Shown in pieces: positions 37,857-47,755 of a stretch of DNA of 64,000 nt (positions are counted from its first letter, which is position 1; the number at the start of each line of letters is the position of its first letter). Both the position numbers and the translations under genes were made by a program. A model generated the notes under the pieces. The model worked only from the letters and a program-made list of their open reading frames with translations. It was not told where the DNA came from and made no database searches. This stretch comes from Blautia luti (GTDB lineage Bacteria; Bacillota; Clostridia; Lachnospirales; Lachnospiraceae). Where the stretch lies: positions 1 to 64,000 of the forward strand of contig NZ_JAAITI010000014.1 of NCBI RefSeq assembly GCF_013304735.1, in the 5' to 3' direction.

Positions 37857-40436
37857 ATGAATGTTTTTTCAAAAGTATTTGGAACCCGCAGCCAGCGTGA
37901 GGTAAAACGTATTATGCCGCTGGTTGAGAAAACCGAGAGCTATCAGTCCCAGATGCAGCAACTCACCGACGAGCAGTTACGGGACAAGACCAGAGAATAT
38001 AAGAAACGTCTTGCAGAAGGTGCAACACTGGATGATCTTCTTCCGGAGGCATTTGCCACTGTACGTGAGGCAGCCAAGCGTGTACTTGGAATGGAGCATT
38101 ACCGTGTGCAGATCATCGGTGGTATCATCCTTCACCAGGGCCGTATCGCCGAGATGAAAACAGGTGAAGGTAAAACTCTTGTTTCCACACTTCCTGCATA
38201 CCTGAATGCCCTTGAGGGAAAAGGTGTCCACATCGTAACGGTCAACGATTACCTGGCTAAACGAGATGCCGAGTGGATGGGTAAAGTCCATGAGTTCCTT
38301 GGCCTGACTGTAGGTGTGGTACTCAACGACATGAAACCGGAAGAACGCCGTGCGGCATACGGATGTGATATCACATACGTTACCAACAACGAACTTGGAT
38401 TTGATTACCTTCGTGACAACATGGTTATCTATAAAGAACAGCTTGTTCAGAGAGATCTTCATTACTGTATCATCGATGAGATCGACTCCGTCCTGATCGA
38501 TGAGGCACGTACACCTCTGATCATTTCCGGACAGAGCGGCAAGTCCACCAAGCTTTATGAGGTGTGCGATATCCTTGCACAGCAGCTGGAGCGTGGTGAG
38601 GCCAGCCATGAGATGACCAAGATGGCAGCCATCATGGGCGAGGAAGTTATCGAGACCGGTGACTTCGTTGTAAATGAGAAAGATAAGATCGTCAACCTTA
38701 CCGAGCAGGGTATCAAGAAGGTTGAGAAATTCTTTAATATCGAGAACCTGGCAGATCCGGAGAATCTGGAGATCCAGCACAACATTATCCTTGCGCTTCG
38801 TGCACATAACCTGATGCATAAAGATCAGGATTACGTTGTAAAAGATGACGAGATCCTGATCGTCGATGAATTTACCGGACGTATCATGCCGGGCCGTCGT
38901 TATTCCGATGGTCTTCATCAGGCGATCGAGGCGAAAGAGCATGTTAAGGTTAAAAGAGAGAGTAAGACTCTTGCAACCATCACCTTCCAGAACTTCTTCA
39001 ACAAATATGACAAAAAAGGCGGTATGACCGGTACGGCCCTTACCGAGGAAAAAGAGTTTCGTGATATCTACGGCATGGACGTTGTAGAGATTCCGACCAA
39101 CCGTGTGGTACAGCGTAAAGATCTTGATGATGCCGTTTACATGACAAAGAAAGAGAAATTCAATGCCGTTGTAGAGGCAGTTAAGGAAGCTCACGCAAAA
39201 CATCAGCCAGTACTGGTTGGTACGATTACCATCGAAACTTCCGAACTTCTCAGCAGAATGCTGAAGAGAGAGGGAATCCCGCATAATGTACTGAATGCCA
39301 AGTTCCATGAGCTTGAGGCTGAGATCGTAGCACAGGCAGGACAGGCAGATGCCGTTACCATCGCAACCAACATGGCAGGCCGTGGTACCGATATCAAACT
39401 TGACGATGTGGCAAGAGAGGCCGGCGGTCTGAAGATTATCGGTACTGAGCGTCATGAGTCAAGACGTATTGATAACCAGCTCCGTGGACGTTCCGGACGA
39501 CAGGGAGATCCGGGTGAATCCCGTTTCTACATTTCCCTTGAGGATGACCTGATGCGTCTGTTCGGTTCCGAGAGACTGATGAAAGTGTTCACATCTCTTG
39601 GTGTTGAGGAGAATGAGCAGATTGAGCATAAGATGCTTTCCAATGCCATCGAGAAAGCGCAGGAGAAGATCGAGTTCAACAACTTCGGAATCCGTAAAAA
39701 TCTTCTCGACTATGACCAGGTTAACAATGAGCAGAGAGAGATCATCTACGAGGAGCGTCGTCAGGTACTTGACGGTGAGAACATGCGTGATGCCATCTAC
39801 AAGATGATCACAGATATCGTAGACAGCATGACAGATATGTGCTTCTCTGATGATATGGATTCTTCGGAGTGGGATCTTGATGAGTTCAATACCGCGATCA
39901 CTCCGATTATCCCAATCCACCCTCTGACTGCAGAGAAGGTAAAAGGTCATAAGAAAGATGAGATCAAGCATATCGTGAAGGAAGAGGCTGTGAAGCTTTA
40001 TGAAGCGAAAGAGGCTGAGTTCCCGGAACCGGAGCAGCTTCGTGAGCTTGAGCGAGTAGTTCTTCTGAAATGTATCGACAGCAAGTGGATGGATCACATC
40101 GACGACATGGAGATGCTCCGTCAGGGTATCGGCCTGATGGCATACGGCCAGAGAGATCCGGTTGTTGAGTACAAGATGAACGCATTTGAGATGTTCAACA
40201 ACATGATCACTTCCATTCAGGAAGATACCGTACGTATGCTGTATCATGTTCATGTAGAGCAGAAGATCGAGCGTGAGCAGGTTGCAAAAGTAACCGGCAC
40301 AAACAAGGATGACAGCGCCGGTCCGAAGAAACCGGTTCAGCGAAAAGAAGATAAAGTATATCCAAACGATCCGTGCCCATGCGGAAGCGGCAAGAAATAC
40401 AAACAGTGCTGCGGACGTAAGGCGGCTAAGATCTGA
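37857..40436 (+). CDS. secA: protein translocase ATPase SecA
   Basis: An 859-aa motor that drives preproteins through SecYEG. It contains the Walker [25 protein letters not shown], the preprotein cross-linking domain, and [13 protein letters not shown] with [17 protein letters not shown]. The C-terminus carries the zinc-binding [14 protein letters not shown] motif (about 840-853), which recruits SecB or contacts lipids in other species. Full length. A terminator follows directly. Monocistronic. Confidence 0.97.
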   Translation: MNVFSKVFGTRSQREVKRIMPLVEKTESYQSQMQQLTDEQLRDKTREYKKRLAEGATLDDLLPEAFATVREAAKRVLGMEHYRVQIIGGIILHQGRIAEMKTGEGKTLVSTLPAYLNALEGKGVHIVTVNDYLAKRDAEWMGKVHEFLGLTVGVVLNDMKPEERRAAYGCDITYVTNNELGFDYLRDNMVIYKEQLVQRDLHYCIIDEIDSVLIDEARTPLIISGQSGKSTKLYEVCDILAQQLERGEASHEMTKMAAIMGEEVIETGDFVVNEKDKIVNLTEQGIKKVEKFFNIENLADPENLEIQHNIILALRAHNLMHKDQDYVVKDDEILIVDEFTGRIMPGRRYSDGLHQAIEAKEHVKVKRESKTLATITFQNFFNKYDKKGGMTGTALTEEKEFRDIYGMDVVEIPTNRVVQRKDLDDAVYMTKKEKFNAVVEAVKEAHAKHQPVLVGTITIETSELLSRMLKREGIPHNVLNAKFHELEAEIVAQAGQADAVTIATNMAGRGTDIKLDDVAREAGGLKIIGTERHESRRIDNQLRGRSGRQGDPGESRFYISLEDDLMRLFGSERLMKVFTSLGVEENEQIEHKMLSNAIEKAQEKIEFNNFGIRKNLLDYDQVNNEQREIIYEERRQVLDGENMRDAIYKMITDIVDSMTDMCFSDDMDSSEWDLDEFNTAITPIIPIHPLTAEKVKGHKKDEIKHIVKEEAVKLYEAKEAEFPEPEQLRELERVVLLKCIDSKWMDHIDDMEMLRQGIGLMAYGQRDPVVEYKMNAFEMFNNMITSIQEDTVRMLYHVHVEQKIEREQVAKVTGTNKDDSAGPKKPVQRKEDKVYPNDPCPCGSGKKYKQCCGRKAAKI

Positions 40437-40449
40437 GAATGAAGATAAA

Positions 40450-40485
40450 AATAGTCTCACCTGATGATATGGTGGGGCTATTTTT
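40450..40485 (+). terminator. secA terminator
   Basis: AATAGTCTCACC (40450-40461) pairs with GGTGGGGCTATT (40471-40482) with wobbles, followed by TTT. Confidence 0.85.
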
Positions 40486-40514
40486 GTATAAGAGCAGAGA
40501 AAGGATATGAGAAT

Positions 40515-41345
40515 ATGGCCATTATAAAAACAGCAATTCTTCAGACACACGTATATGAGGAAAAATCCCGTAACATCACCCAGGCAGCAGAAATTCTTGC
40601 CCGCCCGGAACTTCAGGGAATCGACCTGGCAGTCCTGCCCGAAATGTTCTGCTGTCCCTACGAGAATAAATACTTTCCGGAGTATGCGGAAGCCGAAGGT
40701 GGGGACACCTGGGAAAAATGTTCCAGGCTGGCAGCAGAACGTGGAATTTATCTTGTAGCCGGAAGCATGCCGGAGAGAGATGCAGCCGGTCATATTTACA
40801 ACACATCCTATGTTTTTGACAGAAACGGGCATCAGATCGGGAAACACCGGAAAATGCATCTTTTTGACATTGATGTAAAAGGTGGCCAGTATTTTAAAGA
40901 ATCGGATACCCTGACACCGGGAGACCAGGTGACAGTTTTTGACACAGAATTTGGAAAGATTGGCCTTTGCATCTGCTACGATTTCCGGTTCCCGGAACTT
41001 GCCAGGCTGATGGTGGACCAGGGCGCAGAGGTGATCATTGTGCCGGCTGCTTTTAACATGACAACAGGGCCTCTCCACTGGGAGCTGATGTTCCGTCAGA
41101 GAGCTGTGGACAACCAGGTATACACCATTGGAGCTGCACCTGCCAGAGATCTGAACGCCGGATACCATTCCTGGGGCCATTCCATTGCCGTAGATCCCTG
41201 GGGAAAAGTCCTCATGGAAATGGAAGAAAAGCCGGACGTGAAGGTTGTGAAACTGGATCTGGATGAGGTAAAAAAAGTCCGGGAACAGCTGCCACTTCTG
41301 AAGCACCGGAGAGGGGATATCTATGAACTGTCGCAGATAAAATAG
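40515..41345 (+). CDS. nitrilase-superfamily amidase (omega-amidase/Nit-like)
   Basis: A 276-aa carbon-nitrogen hydrolase. The catalytic triad is visible: Glu in LPEMFCCPY, Lys in KHRKMHLFDID, and Cys in CICYDFRFPEL. The KMHLFDIDV and RQRAVDNQVY segments are shared with omega-amidase/deaminated glutathione amidase, making a metabolite-repair role likely. ATG 40515 is preceded by GAAAGGATA; the frame is open to 40464. Single gene lying between secA and prfB. Confidence 0.88.
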   Translation: MAIIKTAILQTHVYEEKSRNITQAAEILARPELQGIDLAVLPEMFCCPYENKYFPEYAEAEGGDTWEKCSRLAAERGIYLVAGSMPERDAAGHIYNTSYVFDRNGHQIGKHRKMHLFDIDVKGGQYFKESDTLTPGDQVTVFDTEFGKIGLCICYDFRFPELARLMVDQGAEVIIVPAAFNMTTGPLHWELMFRQRAVDNQVYTIGAAPARDLNAGYHSWGHSIAVDPWGKVLMEMEEKPDVKVVKLDLDEVKKVREQLPLLKHRRGDIYELSQIK

Positions 41346-41446
41346 AAACGCCCGGACCACGTTTTCGTTGTAATTTCCATGGTCATATGGTATTGTATAA
41401 GACAGGCAGGAATTCCTGCATCAATATATAGAAAGAAGGTGAAGCT

Positions 41447-42566
41447 GTGGTTGAGTTAGATCAGTTCAAGAGTATTCTTGCAACATACACAGAGCCATTA
41501 GTGGAAGTGAGGGATTCACTTTGACCTCGCTAACAAAGAGCAGAAGGTCGAAGAATTAGAGCGCGAGATGGAAGCGCCTGATTTCTGGGATAATGCAGAA
41601 GTATCTCAGATGAAAATGAAACAGTTAAAGAGTCTCAAGGATGATATTGAGACATACCATAATCTGGAAACACAGATGGAAGATATGGAAACCATGATCG
41701 AGATGGGATATGAGGAGAATGATCCTGAGATCATCCCTGAGATCCAGGAAATGCTGGACGAGTTCCAGGCAAGCTTTGACAGCATCCGTGTGAAGACACT
41801 TCTTTCCGGAGAGTACGACAGCGAGAATGCCATCATCAAGCTGAACGCAGGAGCCGGCGGAACAGAAGCCTGCGACTGGTGCGGAATGCTTTACCGTATG
41901 TACAGCAGATGGGCAGAGAAAAAAGGCTTTGCACTGGAAGTACTGGACTACCTTGATGGTGATGAGGCCGGTGTGAAATCCGTAACCTTCCAGGTGAACG
42001 GAGAGAACGCCTACGGTTATCTGAAATCTGAAAAAGGTGTTCACCGTCTTGTACGTATTTCTCCGTTTAATGCGGCAGGAAAGAGACAGACATCTTTTGT
42101 ATCCTGCGATGTCATGCCGGATATCAAGAAAGACCTGGATGTAGAGATCAACGACGATGATATCCGTATTGATACCTACCGAAGCAGTGGTGCCGGTGGA
42201 CAGCATATCAACAAGACATCCTCTGCGATCCGTATCACCCATTTCCCTACAGGAATCGTGGTACAGTGCCAGAATGAACGTTCTCAGCACATGAACAAGG
42301 ATAAGGCCATGCAGATGCTGAAGGCCAAACTGTATCTTCTGAAACAGCAGGAGGCTGAGGAGAAACTTTCCGGCATTCGAGGCGAAGTGACAGATATCGG
42401 CTGGGGAAACCAGATCCGTTCCTATGTCCTGCAGCCATACACCATGGTAAAAGACCATAGAACCAATGAAGAAACCGGTAATGTTGACGCAGTTCTGGAC
42501 GGTGGCATTGACCTCTTTATCAATGCATACCTGAAATGGATCGCGCTGGCGAAAAAGAAAGAATAA
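41447..42566 (+). CDS. prfB: peptide chain release factor 2 with programmed +1 frameshift
   Basis: Release factor for UGA and UAA codons, 372 aa after frameshifting. Translation starts at GTG 41447 (AGAAGGTGAAG upstream). After codon 25 (CTT, 41519-41521) an in-frame TGA (41522-41524) is bypassed by +1 slippage, resuming at GAC 41523. The slip site CTT-TGA-C is preceded by AGGGA, an internal Shine-Dalgarno-like element. After the shift the protein has the usual DLANKEQKVEELEREM start, the SPF tripeptide (RISPFNAAGKRQTS) and GGQ (SGAGGQHINKTSS). The shift lets RF2 level control its own synthesis, known for this family. Confidence 0.97.
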
Positions 42567-42604
42567 CATTACTGTCACGGAACCCCATAAAGACAGAGAA
42601 AAGG

Positions 42605-42642
42605 ACTCCGCAGGCAAAAAAGCGCTTGTGGAGTTTCTTTTA
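42605..42642 (+). terminator. prfB terminator
   Basis: ACTCCGCAG (42605-42613) pairs with TTGTGGAGT (42626-42634) including two wobbles, followed by TTCTTTTATT. Confidence 0.8.
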
Positions 42643-42704
42643 TTATGATAATATATCTTTTGTACAAAAACAGTTGTCTTTATGAAACGGACAGAGAGGT
42701 TGCT

Positions 42705-43157
42705 ATGCAGAAACAGGTTGAGAAGAAAAAATACTATGTAGTAAGAGAAAGGGCAGTGCCGGAAGTACTTCTTAAGGTTGTTGAGGCCAAGAGGCTGCTG
42801 GAATCTAACCGTGTGGCTACTGTTCAGGAAGCTGCTGAAAAGACCGGGATCAGCCGCAGCTCTTTTTACAAATATAAGGACGATATTTTTCCTTTCCACG
42901 AGGAGACCAGGGGAAAGACCATCACCTTTATCATTCAGATGGACGACGAGCCGGGACTTTTATCAATGGTGCTGCAGACGATTGCCCGTTTTCACGGTAA
43001 TATCCTGACCATACATCAGAGTATTCCCATTAACGGAGTCGCAACACTGACGCTGAGCGTTGACATCCTTCCTGGAGAAGGCGACGCAGAGGCCATGGTG
43101 GAGGATATTGAACAGAGAGACGGTATACACTATTTGAAAATTTTAGGCAGGGAGTAA
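42705..43157 (+). CDS. ACT domain protein (UPF0735/PheB-like) with helix-turn-helix
   Basis: A 150-aa protein: a short N-terminal helix-turn-helix-like part (ATVQEAAEKTGISRSSFYKYKD, about 40-62) and a C-terminal ACT domain (about 75-148, TITFIIQMDDEPGLLSMVLQTIARF), which typically binds amino acids. It matches the PheB/UPF0735 group. ATG 42705 follows GAGAGG. It lies four bases before hom and starts the hom-lysC set, so an amino-acid-responsive regulatory role for that pathway is likely but unproven. Confidence 0.88.
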   Translation: MQKQVEKKKYYVVRERAVPEVLLKVVEAKRLLESNRVATVQEAAEKTGISRSSFYKYKDDIFPFHEETRGKTITFIIQMDDEPGLLSMVLQTIARFHGNILTIHQSIPINGVATLTLSVDILPGEGDAEAMVEDIEQRDGIHYLKILGRE

Positions 43158-43161
43158 GCAT

Positions 43162-44373
43162 ATGATAAACATAGCAGTATTAGGCTACGGTACAGTAGGA
43201 AGCGGAGTTGTTGAAGTAATCAACACAAACCATGAGAGCATTAACAAAAGAGCCGGAGATGAGATCAACATTAAATACGTTCTCGATCTAAGAGATTTCC
43301 CGGGAGATCCGGTTGAGAAAGTTCTGGTTCATGATTATGAAGTGATCGTAAACGATCCGGAAGTAGATATTGTCGTTGAGGTTATGGGCGGAATTGAGCC
43401 TGCTTATACCTTTGTAAAAAGAGCACTTCTGGCAGGAAAGAGCGTAAGCACATCCAACAAGGCCCTGGTAGCCAAACATGGTTCCGAGCTTATGGAGATT
43501 GCCCAGGAAAAAAATATCAATTTCCTTTTTGAGGCAAGCTGTGGCGGCGGTATCCCGATTATCCGTGCGCTGAATTCTTCACTGACAGCAGATGAGATCG
43601 ATGAGATCACAGGAATCCTCAACGGAACAACCAACTACATGCTTTACAAGATGAGCACAGAGAACTGTGATTTTGACACTGTTCTGAAAGAGGCTCAGGC
43701 GAAGGGTTACGCAGAGGCAGATCCCACTGCAGATGTAGAGGGTGCTGACGCATGCCGTAAGATCGCCATCCTTTCTTCACTTGCATACGGAAAATTCCTG
43801 AATTACGAGGATATTTATACAGAAGGAATCACAAAGATTACACCGGCAGATATGGAATATGCAAAAGAGCTTGGCATGACTATCAAGCTTCTTGCCACAA
43901 GCCGCAGAATCGGAGATTCTTTTTATGCAATGGTAGCGCCGTTCCTGGTAGGACAGGAGAGCCCGCTTTACAGCGTAAATGATGTATTTAACGCAGTATT
44001 TGTACACGGAAATGTTCTTGGAGACGCCATGTTCTATGGAAGCGGAGCAGGTAAACTTCCGACTGCCAGTGCAGTAGTGGCTGACGTTGTAGATGAGGCA
44101 AAACATCTCCACAGAAATATCATGACAAACTGGAGCAGCTATGCTCTTGAACTCATGGATATGGATGAAGTAGAGGGACGCTTCTTTGTACGTGTGTCTG
44201 ATACGACTATGGACGAAGTAGAAAAAGCTTTCGGTGATGTACAGACTATCGAGCCGGATGACCTTCCGGACGAATTCGGATTTATCACACCGGTGATGAA
44301 GCAGGCTGAATATAAAGAGAAGATCAGTAAGCTTACCGGAAAAGTACTGGCAATGATCCGTGTAAAGGATTGA
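43162..44373 (+). CDS. hom: homoserine dehydrogenase
   Basis: A 403-aa enzyme reducing aspartate semialdehyde to homoserine, leading to threonine and methionine. NAD-binding AVLGYGTVGSGVV, GGIEPAY, and the catalytic region ILNGTTNYML and AEADPTADVEGADA are intact. A C-terminal ACT domain (about 330-400) is expected for threonine feedback. Second gene of the ACT-hom-lysC set, 21 bp before lysC. Confidence 0.95.
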   Translation: MINIAVLGYGTVGSGVVEVINTNHESINKRAGDEINIKYVLDLRDFPGDPVEKVLVHDYEVIVNDPEVDIVVEVMGGIEPAYTFVKRALLAGKSVSTSNKALVAKHGSELMEIAQEKNINFLFEASCGGGIPIIRALNSSLTADEIDEITGILNGTTNYMLYKMSTENCDFDTVLKEAQAKGYAEADPTADVEGADACRKIAILSSLAYGKFLNYEDIYTEGITKITPADMEYAKELGMTIKLLATSRRIGDSFYAMVAPFLVGQESPLYSVNDVFNAVFVHGNVLGDAMFYGSGAGKLPTASAVVADVVDEAKHLHRNIMTNWSSYALELMDMDEVEGRFFVRVSDTTMDEVEKAFGDVQTIEPDDLPDEFGFITPVMKQAEYKEKISKLTGKVLAMIRVKD

Positions 44374-44394
44374 TGCCTGAGGAGAAATAAGAAC

Positions 44395-45603
44395 ATGTTA
44401 ATCGTAAAAAAATTCGGCGGTACTTCTGTGGCAAACAAAGAGCGTATCTTTAATGTTGCCAGAAGATGTATCGAAGATTACAAAAAAGGAAACGACGTGG
44501 TGGTCGTGCTTTCCGCAATGGGTAAATATACCGATGAGCTGATCACCATGGCGAAAGATATCAACGACAAACCTCCGAAACGAGAGATGGATATGCTTTT
44601 TACCATCGGAGAACAGATGTCAGTGGCACTGATGTCCATGGCTATGGACAGCCTGGGAGTACCGGCTGTTTCCCTGAATGCGTTTCAGGTAGCTATGCAC
44701 ACAACAAGTGCACATGGAAGCGCACGTCTGAAAAAGATCGATGCCGCACGTATCCGCAGAGAACTGGATAACCGCAGGATCGTTGTGGTTACAGGATTCC
44801 AGGGAATTGATAAGTATAATGACTATACCACACTTGGCCGTGGCGGTTCGGATACCACAGCCGTAGCTCTTGCAGCAGCACTTCATGCAGATGCCTGCGA
44901 GATCTACACCGATGTGGATGGTGTTTACACTGCTGATCCGCGTAAGGTTCCGAAAGCCCGCAAGCTTAAGGAGATCACTTACGACGAGATGCTGGATCTG
45001 GCAACTCTGGGTGCGGGAGTGCTTCATAACCGTTCTGTGGAGATGGCAAAAAAATACGGCGTACCGCTGGTGGTACGTTCCAGTCTCAACAACAGCGAAG
45101 GAACTGTGGTAAAGGAGGAAGTAACAGTGGAGAGAATGCTGATCAGCGGTGTTGCTCTGGATACAGATGCAGTACGTATTGCTGTGATCGGACTTAAAGA
45201 TTCACCAGGAGTAGCGTTCAAGCTTTTTGATACCCTGGCCAAGAAAAACATCAATGTGGACATGATCCTTCAGTCTATCGGCCGTGCCGGAACCAAGGAC
45301 ATTTCCTTTACCGTTGATAAAAATGATCTGGACGATGCAATGGGTGTTCTGGAATCCAACCAGGCACGCATCGGCTATGATGAGCTTCATGCGGAGAAAA
45401 ATATTGCCAAGCTTTCCATCGTGGGAGCCGGTATGATGAGTAACCCGGGTGTTGCCGCAAAAATGTTCGAGAGCCTTTATAACGAGGGCGTAAACATCAA
45501 CATGATCGCAACATCTGAGATCCGTGTGACAGTTCTCATTAATGAGAAAGATGGCGTACGTGCCATGAATGCGGTACATGATGCGTTTAATCTTGCAGAT
45601 TAA
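44395..45603 (+). CDS. lysC: aspartokinase
   Basis: A 402-aa aspartate kinase, first step of the lysine/threonine/methionine pathway. It starts with the family signature VKKFGGTSVANKERIFNVA, followed by TLGRGGSDTTAVALAAAL and ITYDEMLDLATLGAGVLHNRSVEMAKK. Two C-terminal ACT domains (about 265-400) give feedback control. Together with hom it drives carbon from aspartate, complementing dapA-dapB in the same window. Confidence 0.96.
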   Translation: MLIVKKFGGTSVANKERIFNVARRCIEDYKKGNDVVVVLSAMGKYTDELITMAKDINDKPPKREMDMLFTIGEQMSVALMSMAMDSLGVPAVSLNAFQVAMHTTSAHGSARLKKIDAARIRRELDNRRIVVVTGFQGIDKYNDYTTLGRGGSDTTAVALAAALHADACEIYTDVDGVYTADPRKVPKARKLKEITYDEMLDLATLGAGVLHNRSVEMAKKYGVPLVVRSSLNNSEGTVVKEEVTVERMLISGVALDTDAVRIAVIGLKDSPGVAFKLFDTLAKKNINVDMILQSIGRAGTKDISFTVDKNDLDDAMGVLESNQARIGYDELHAEKNIAKLSIVGAGMMSNPGVAAKMFESLYNEGVNINMIATSEIRVTVLINEKDGVRAMNAVHDAFNLAD

Positions 45604-45626
45604 ACAAAATAAGAAATGAATGACAG

Positions 45627-45657
45627 GGCGGAGGCTTGGTATAAGTCTCCGCCTTCT
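45627..45657 (+). terminator. possible terminator after lysC
   Basis: GGCGGAGGCTT (45627-45637) pairs with AAGTCTCCGCC (45643-45653) with one wobble, then only TTCTAT. The stem is strong but the T-run is weak. Confidence 0.6.
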
Positions 45658-45698
45658 ATAACGGAGCGATGTTAATCGTTCATAAGGAGAGAATTTTT

Positions 45699-46487
45699 AT
45701 GAGAAAAAATCTGAAGGGCTGTAAGAAGCTTGCACGGGAAACACTGGCCGGTAATTTTACGGTCCCTGTGATCGGAAGCATTGCGGTTGCGGCGATGAGC
45801 GTGATCTCAAGCTACATTTCCACAGCGCTTTTTCCGGGAGATTCCCTGTATGCAATCATCGGAGGAGAAGTATTCAGTTTTATCCTTTCTCTGGTGATCT
45901 GCGTCTTTTCCGCAGGACTCTACCGGATTTACCTGAATATTTCCAGAAGAGAAGCTTATTCTTTCGGAGATCTTCTGTACTTTTTCAGCCACCAGCCGGA
46001 CCATGTAATCGTGGCATCCTTTGTGCTGGCACTGATCAATCTGGTGACGTCCCTTCCACTGGCGTGGTTTTCCTTTACAAGTGATATGGGAAATACCGTG
46101 GAAGAACAGATGAATTGGGCAGTGACTTACATGCTGCTCACACTTCTCGGGTTCGTGCTGAACCTGCTGGTAGCTATGCCATTTACCATGAGTTATTATA
46201 TTCTGTCCGATAATCCGGACATGAAAGGAATGCAGGCACTGAAAGCCAGTGCGAAGCTTATGAAGGGGCATTACTGGGAGTATCTGAAGATGCTTTTAAG
46301 TTTTATACCGTGGATTATTTTTTCCATGTTTACACTTTATCTGGCACTGATCTGGCTGGTGCCTTATATAGAAACCTGTATGGCAGTTTTCTATCGGAAT
46401 ATTTCAGGGGAGTTTGATGAGCCTCCGATGGAGCCATATCCACCGGTGACACCGATTCCTCAGTTTCATGATGAGACTGAGGCCTGA
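45699..46487 (+). CDS. DUF975 family membrane protein
   Basis: A 262-aa integral membrane protein with about five to six hydrophobic helices and a typical start (RKNLKGCKKLARETLAGNF). The repeating pattern MKGMQALKASAKLMKGHYWEYLKMLLSFIPW is characteristic of DUF975 proteins. ATG 45699 has AAGGAGAG before it. The C-terminus is proline-rich. Function is unknown; family members are of undefined role. Confidence 0.85.
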   Translation: MRKNLKGCKKLARETLAGNFTVPVIGSIAVAAMSVISSYISTALFPGDSLYAIIGGEVFSFILSLVICVFSAGLYRIYLNISRREAYSFGDLLYFFSHQPDHVIVASFVLALINLVTSLPLAWFSFTSDMGNTVEEQMNWAVTYMLLTLLGFVLNLLVAMPFTMSYYILSDNPDMKGMQALKASAKLMKGHYWEYLKMLLSFIPWIIFSMFTLYLALIWLVPYIETCMAVFYRNISGEFDEPPMEPYPPVTPIPQFHDETEA

Positions 46488-46529
46488 GGCCTCCCGGCGG
46501 GGGCGCCTGAATGCGGCAGGCATTTTCTT

Positions 46530-46575
46530 TCCCGGAGGGGGGACTTGAGGCGTAGGCGTTTTTCCCTTCCGGGGT
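46530..46575 (+). repeat. GC-rich hairpin preceding repeat element
   Basis: CCCGGAGGGG (46531-46540) pairs with CCCTTCCGGG (46564-46573) with one mismatch. It lies just before the first copy of the repeat element and may be part of it or a terminator of the DUF975 gene. Confidence 0.45.
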
Positions 46576-46593
46576 GGACCATTTTGGCATGGG

Positions 46594-46834
46594 GCAATTT
46601 ACGAGGGGGAAAGCACTCAAAGTTGCGAAGCCCGCTTTTCCCCCTCGAGCTCCCCCTTTCCGGGCACGCAATTGTTGCAGGTTGTGGGAATGTGTAAAGG
46701 TATTAGCGGGGCGATGGATTCTACGGTGTCGGCTGCGGAAAGTTGAGCCGATTTATGCTACGTAAATTTATTGGCGAAACCTTTTTATTCGCTCCGTACG
46801 AAAAGCGGTCTGCGAAGCAGACCTGTTTCTGAAT
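46594..46834 (+). repeat. hairpin-rich repeat element, copy A
   Basis: About 240 bp that recurs, diverged and inverted, at 46869-47088. It starts with a stem CGAGGGGGAAAGC (46602-46614) pairing with GCTTTTCCCCCTCG (46635-46648) around the loop ACTCAAAGTTGCGAAGCCC. It ends with AAAGCGGTCTGC/GCAGACC (46802-46823), CTGTT and CTGAAT. A 63-aa frame across it (46574-46765) is probably not a gene. Apart from the repeats, the stretch 46488-47190 shows no gene. Confidence 0.75.
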
Positions 46835-46868
46835 AACAGTGAAATAACAGCTATACAAGTTATACGCC

Positions 46869-47088
46869 GTAATTCAGGGAACAGGCCTGCTATGCAGGCC
46901 GCTTTCCCGTCCGCCCTGAACGAACAATCGGCTCAGCCTGACGCTGTCAGTACAGCAGAATACAGGACTGAGCCGATACATTTACACATTCCACAACGCA
47001 CAACAGCGGCGTGGCCAGGAGGGGAAGAGCGCGAGAAGGGGAGACGGCCTTCGCAACTATGAGTGCTTCCCCTTCTCGCAAATTATCC
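46869..47088 (-). repeat. hairpin-rich repeat element, copy B (inverted)
   Basis: Read on the minus strand this copy aligns with copy A end to end: AATTTGCGAG, stem GCGAGAAGGGGAA with TCCCCTTCTCGC around ACTCATAGTTGCGAAGGCC, then GTTGTGGAATGTGTAAA, TGAGCCGAT, AAAGCGGCCTGC and CTGAAT. The stem bases differ from copy A but still pair, while the loop is nearly unchanged. A 61-aa frame across it resembles the one in copy A, as expected for repeats. Confidence 0.75.
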
Positions 47089-47096
47089 ACTTTCGT

Positions 47097-47192
47097 AAAG
47101 TGAAAATTATAATCCAAAAAAGAAAAACACACACTTCTAAAATTTACTTCATAAAGTAAAAACTATAATCCAAAAAAGAAAAACATACACAC
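47097..47192. repeat. short tandem duplication beside Gx-transporter gene
   Basis: A unit of about 39 bp, AAAGTRAAAAYTATAATCC followed by an A-rich tail, occurs at 47097-47134 and again at 47153-47192, 56 bp apart. Each unit starts with part of an ACTTT/AAAGT hairpin. On the minus strand these T-rich hairpins could terminate the gene at 47194. Confidence 0.7.
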
Positions 47193-47193
47193 A

Positions 47194-47682
47194 CTACAGG
47201 TTCAAAGGAAGTCGTCCCACAACATCCTTTGTCAAAATTCCTATGAGAACCCCCGCCAGGACTCCCGCAACCAGCAGCGCTGGCGCATAAACCATCAAAC
47301 TCGTATTACTCACCACAATCATGGCCACCATCAATTGCCCAATATTGTGAGTAACACCCCCGGCCACACTGATTCCGATCAAACTAAAATCAGAATGTTT
47401 TTTAAGCACATCCATCACAGTCAGGCTGAGCGCAGCGCCAGCCAGACTATACAAAATACTGAAGAGATTCCCGAACATAAACCCAATCACAAGTATTCTT
47501 ACAACGGACACAAGAGCCGCCTCGCGGAGTGAATACCGGTCCAGTATAAAAAGTACTGCCAGGTTTGCAAGCCCAAGCTTGATTCCAGGAATCCCTGCAA
47601 ACACAGGAATCAGAGACTCTACATATCCAAAAATAATCGCCACTGCGGAAAATAATCCAAGATAAGCTGTTTTTCGTTTCAT
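47194..47682 (-). CDS. Gx transporter family membrane protein
   Basis: A 162-aa membrane protein with about five helices, matching the family once named heptaprenyl diphosphate synthase component I and now Gx transporter. Its start (TAYLGLFSAVAIIFGYVESLIPVFAGIPGIKLGLANLAVLF) is typical. Minus-strand ATG 47682 follows GGAAGGA. It lies 73 bp after the NusG-II gene. A relative (EetB) pairs with a NusG-II relative (EetA) in the Listeria electron-export locus, which is the basis for placing it there; the actual activity is unknown. Confidence 0.85.
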   Translation of the reverse strand: MKRKTAYLGLFSAVAIIFGYVESLIPVFAGIPGIKLGLANLAVLFILDRYSLREAALVSVVRILVIGFMFGNLFSILYSLAGAALSLTVMDVLKKHSDFSLIGISVAGGVTHNIGQLMVAMIVVSNTSLMVYAPALLVAGVLAGVLIGILTKDVVGRLPLNL

Positions 47683-47755
47683 AAATAAATCCTTCCATAT
47701 GCCACTGTGTCACTGGTAAACGCCAGTGTCTTCAGATGATAAGCAGTTCTCGCAT

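Noticed and set aside
37977-41360. Two long minus-strand frames opposite secA and the nitrilase gene
   Set aside because: Both mirror strongly coding plus-strand genes and lack start signals or motifs.
41447-41524. prfB read as a pseudogene because of an in-frame TGA
   Set aside because: The CTT-TGA-C context and the intact downstream frame are the known programmed frameshift of RF2.
46574-47132. Two similar 61-63 aa frames, one on each strand
   Set aside because: They resemble each other because they cross the two copies of the inverted repeat element; the conserved part is the hairpin, and neither has a ribosome binding site.
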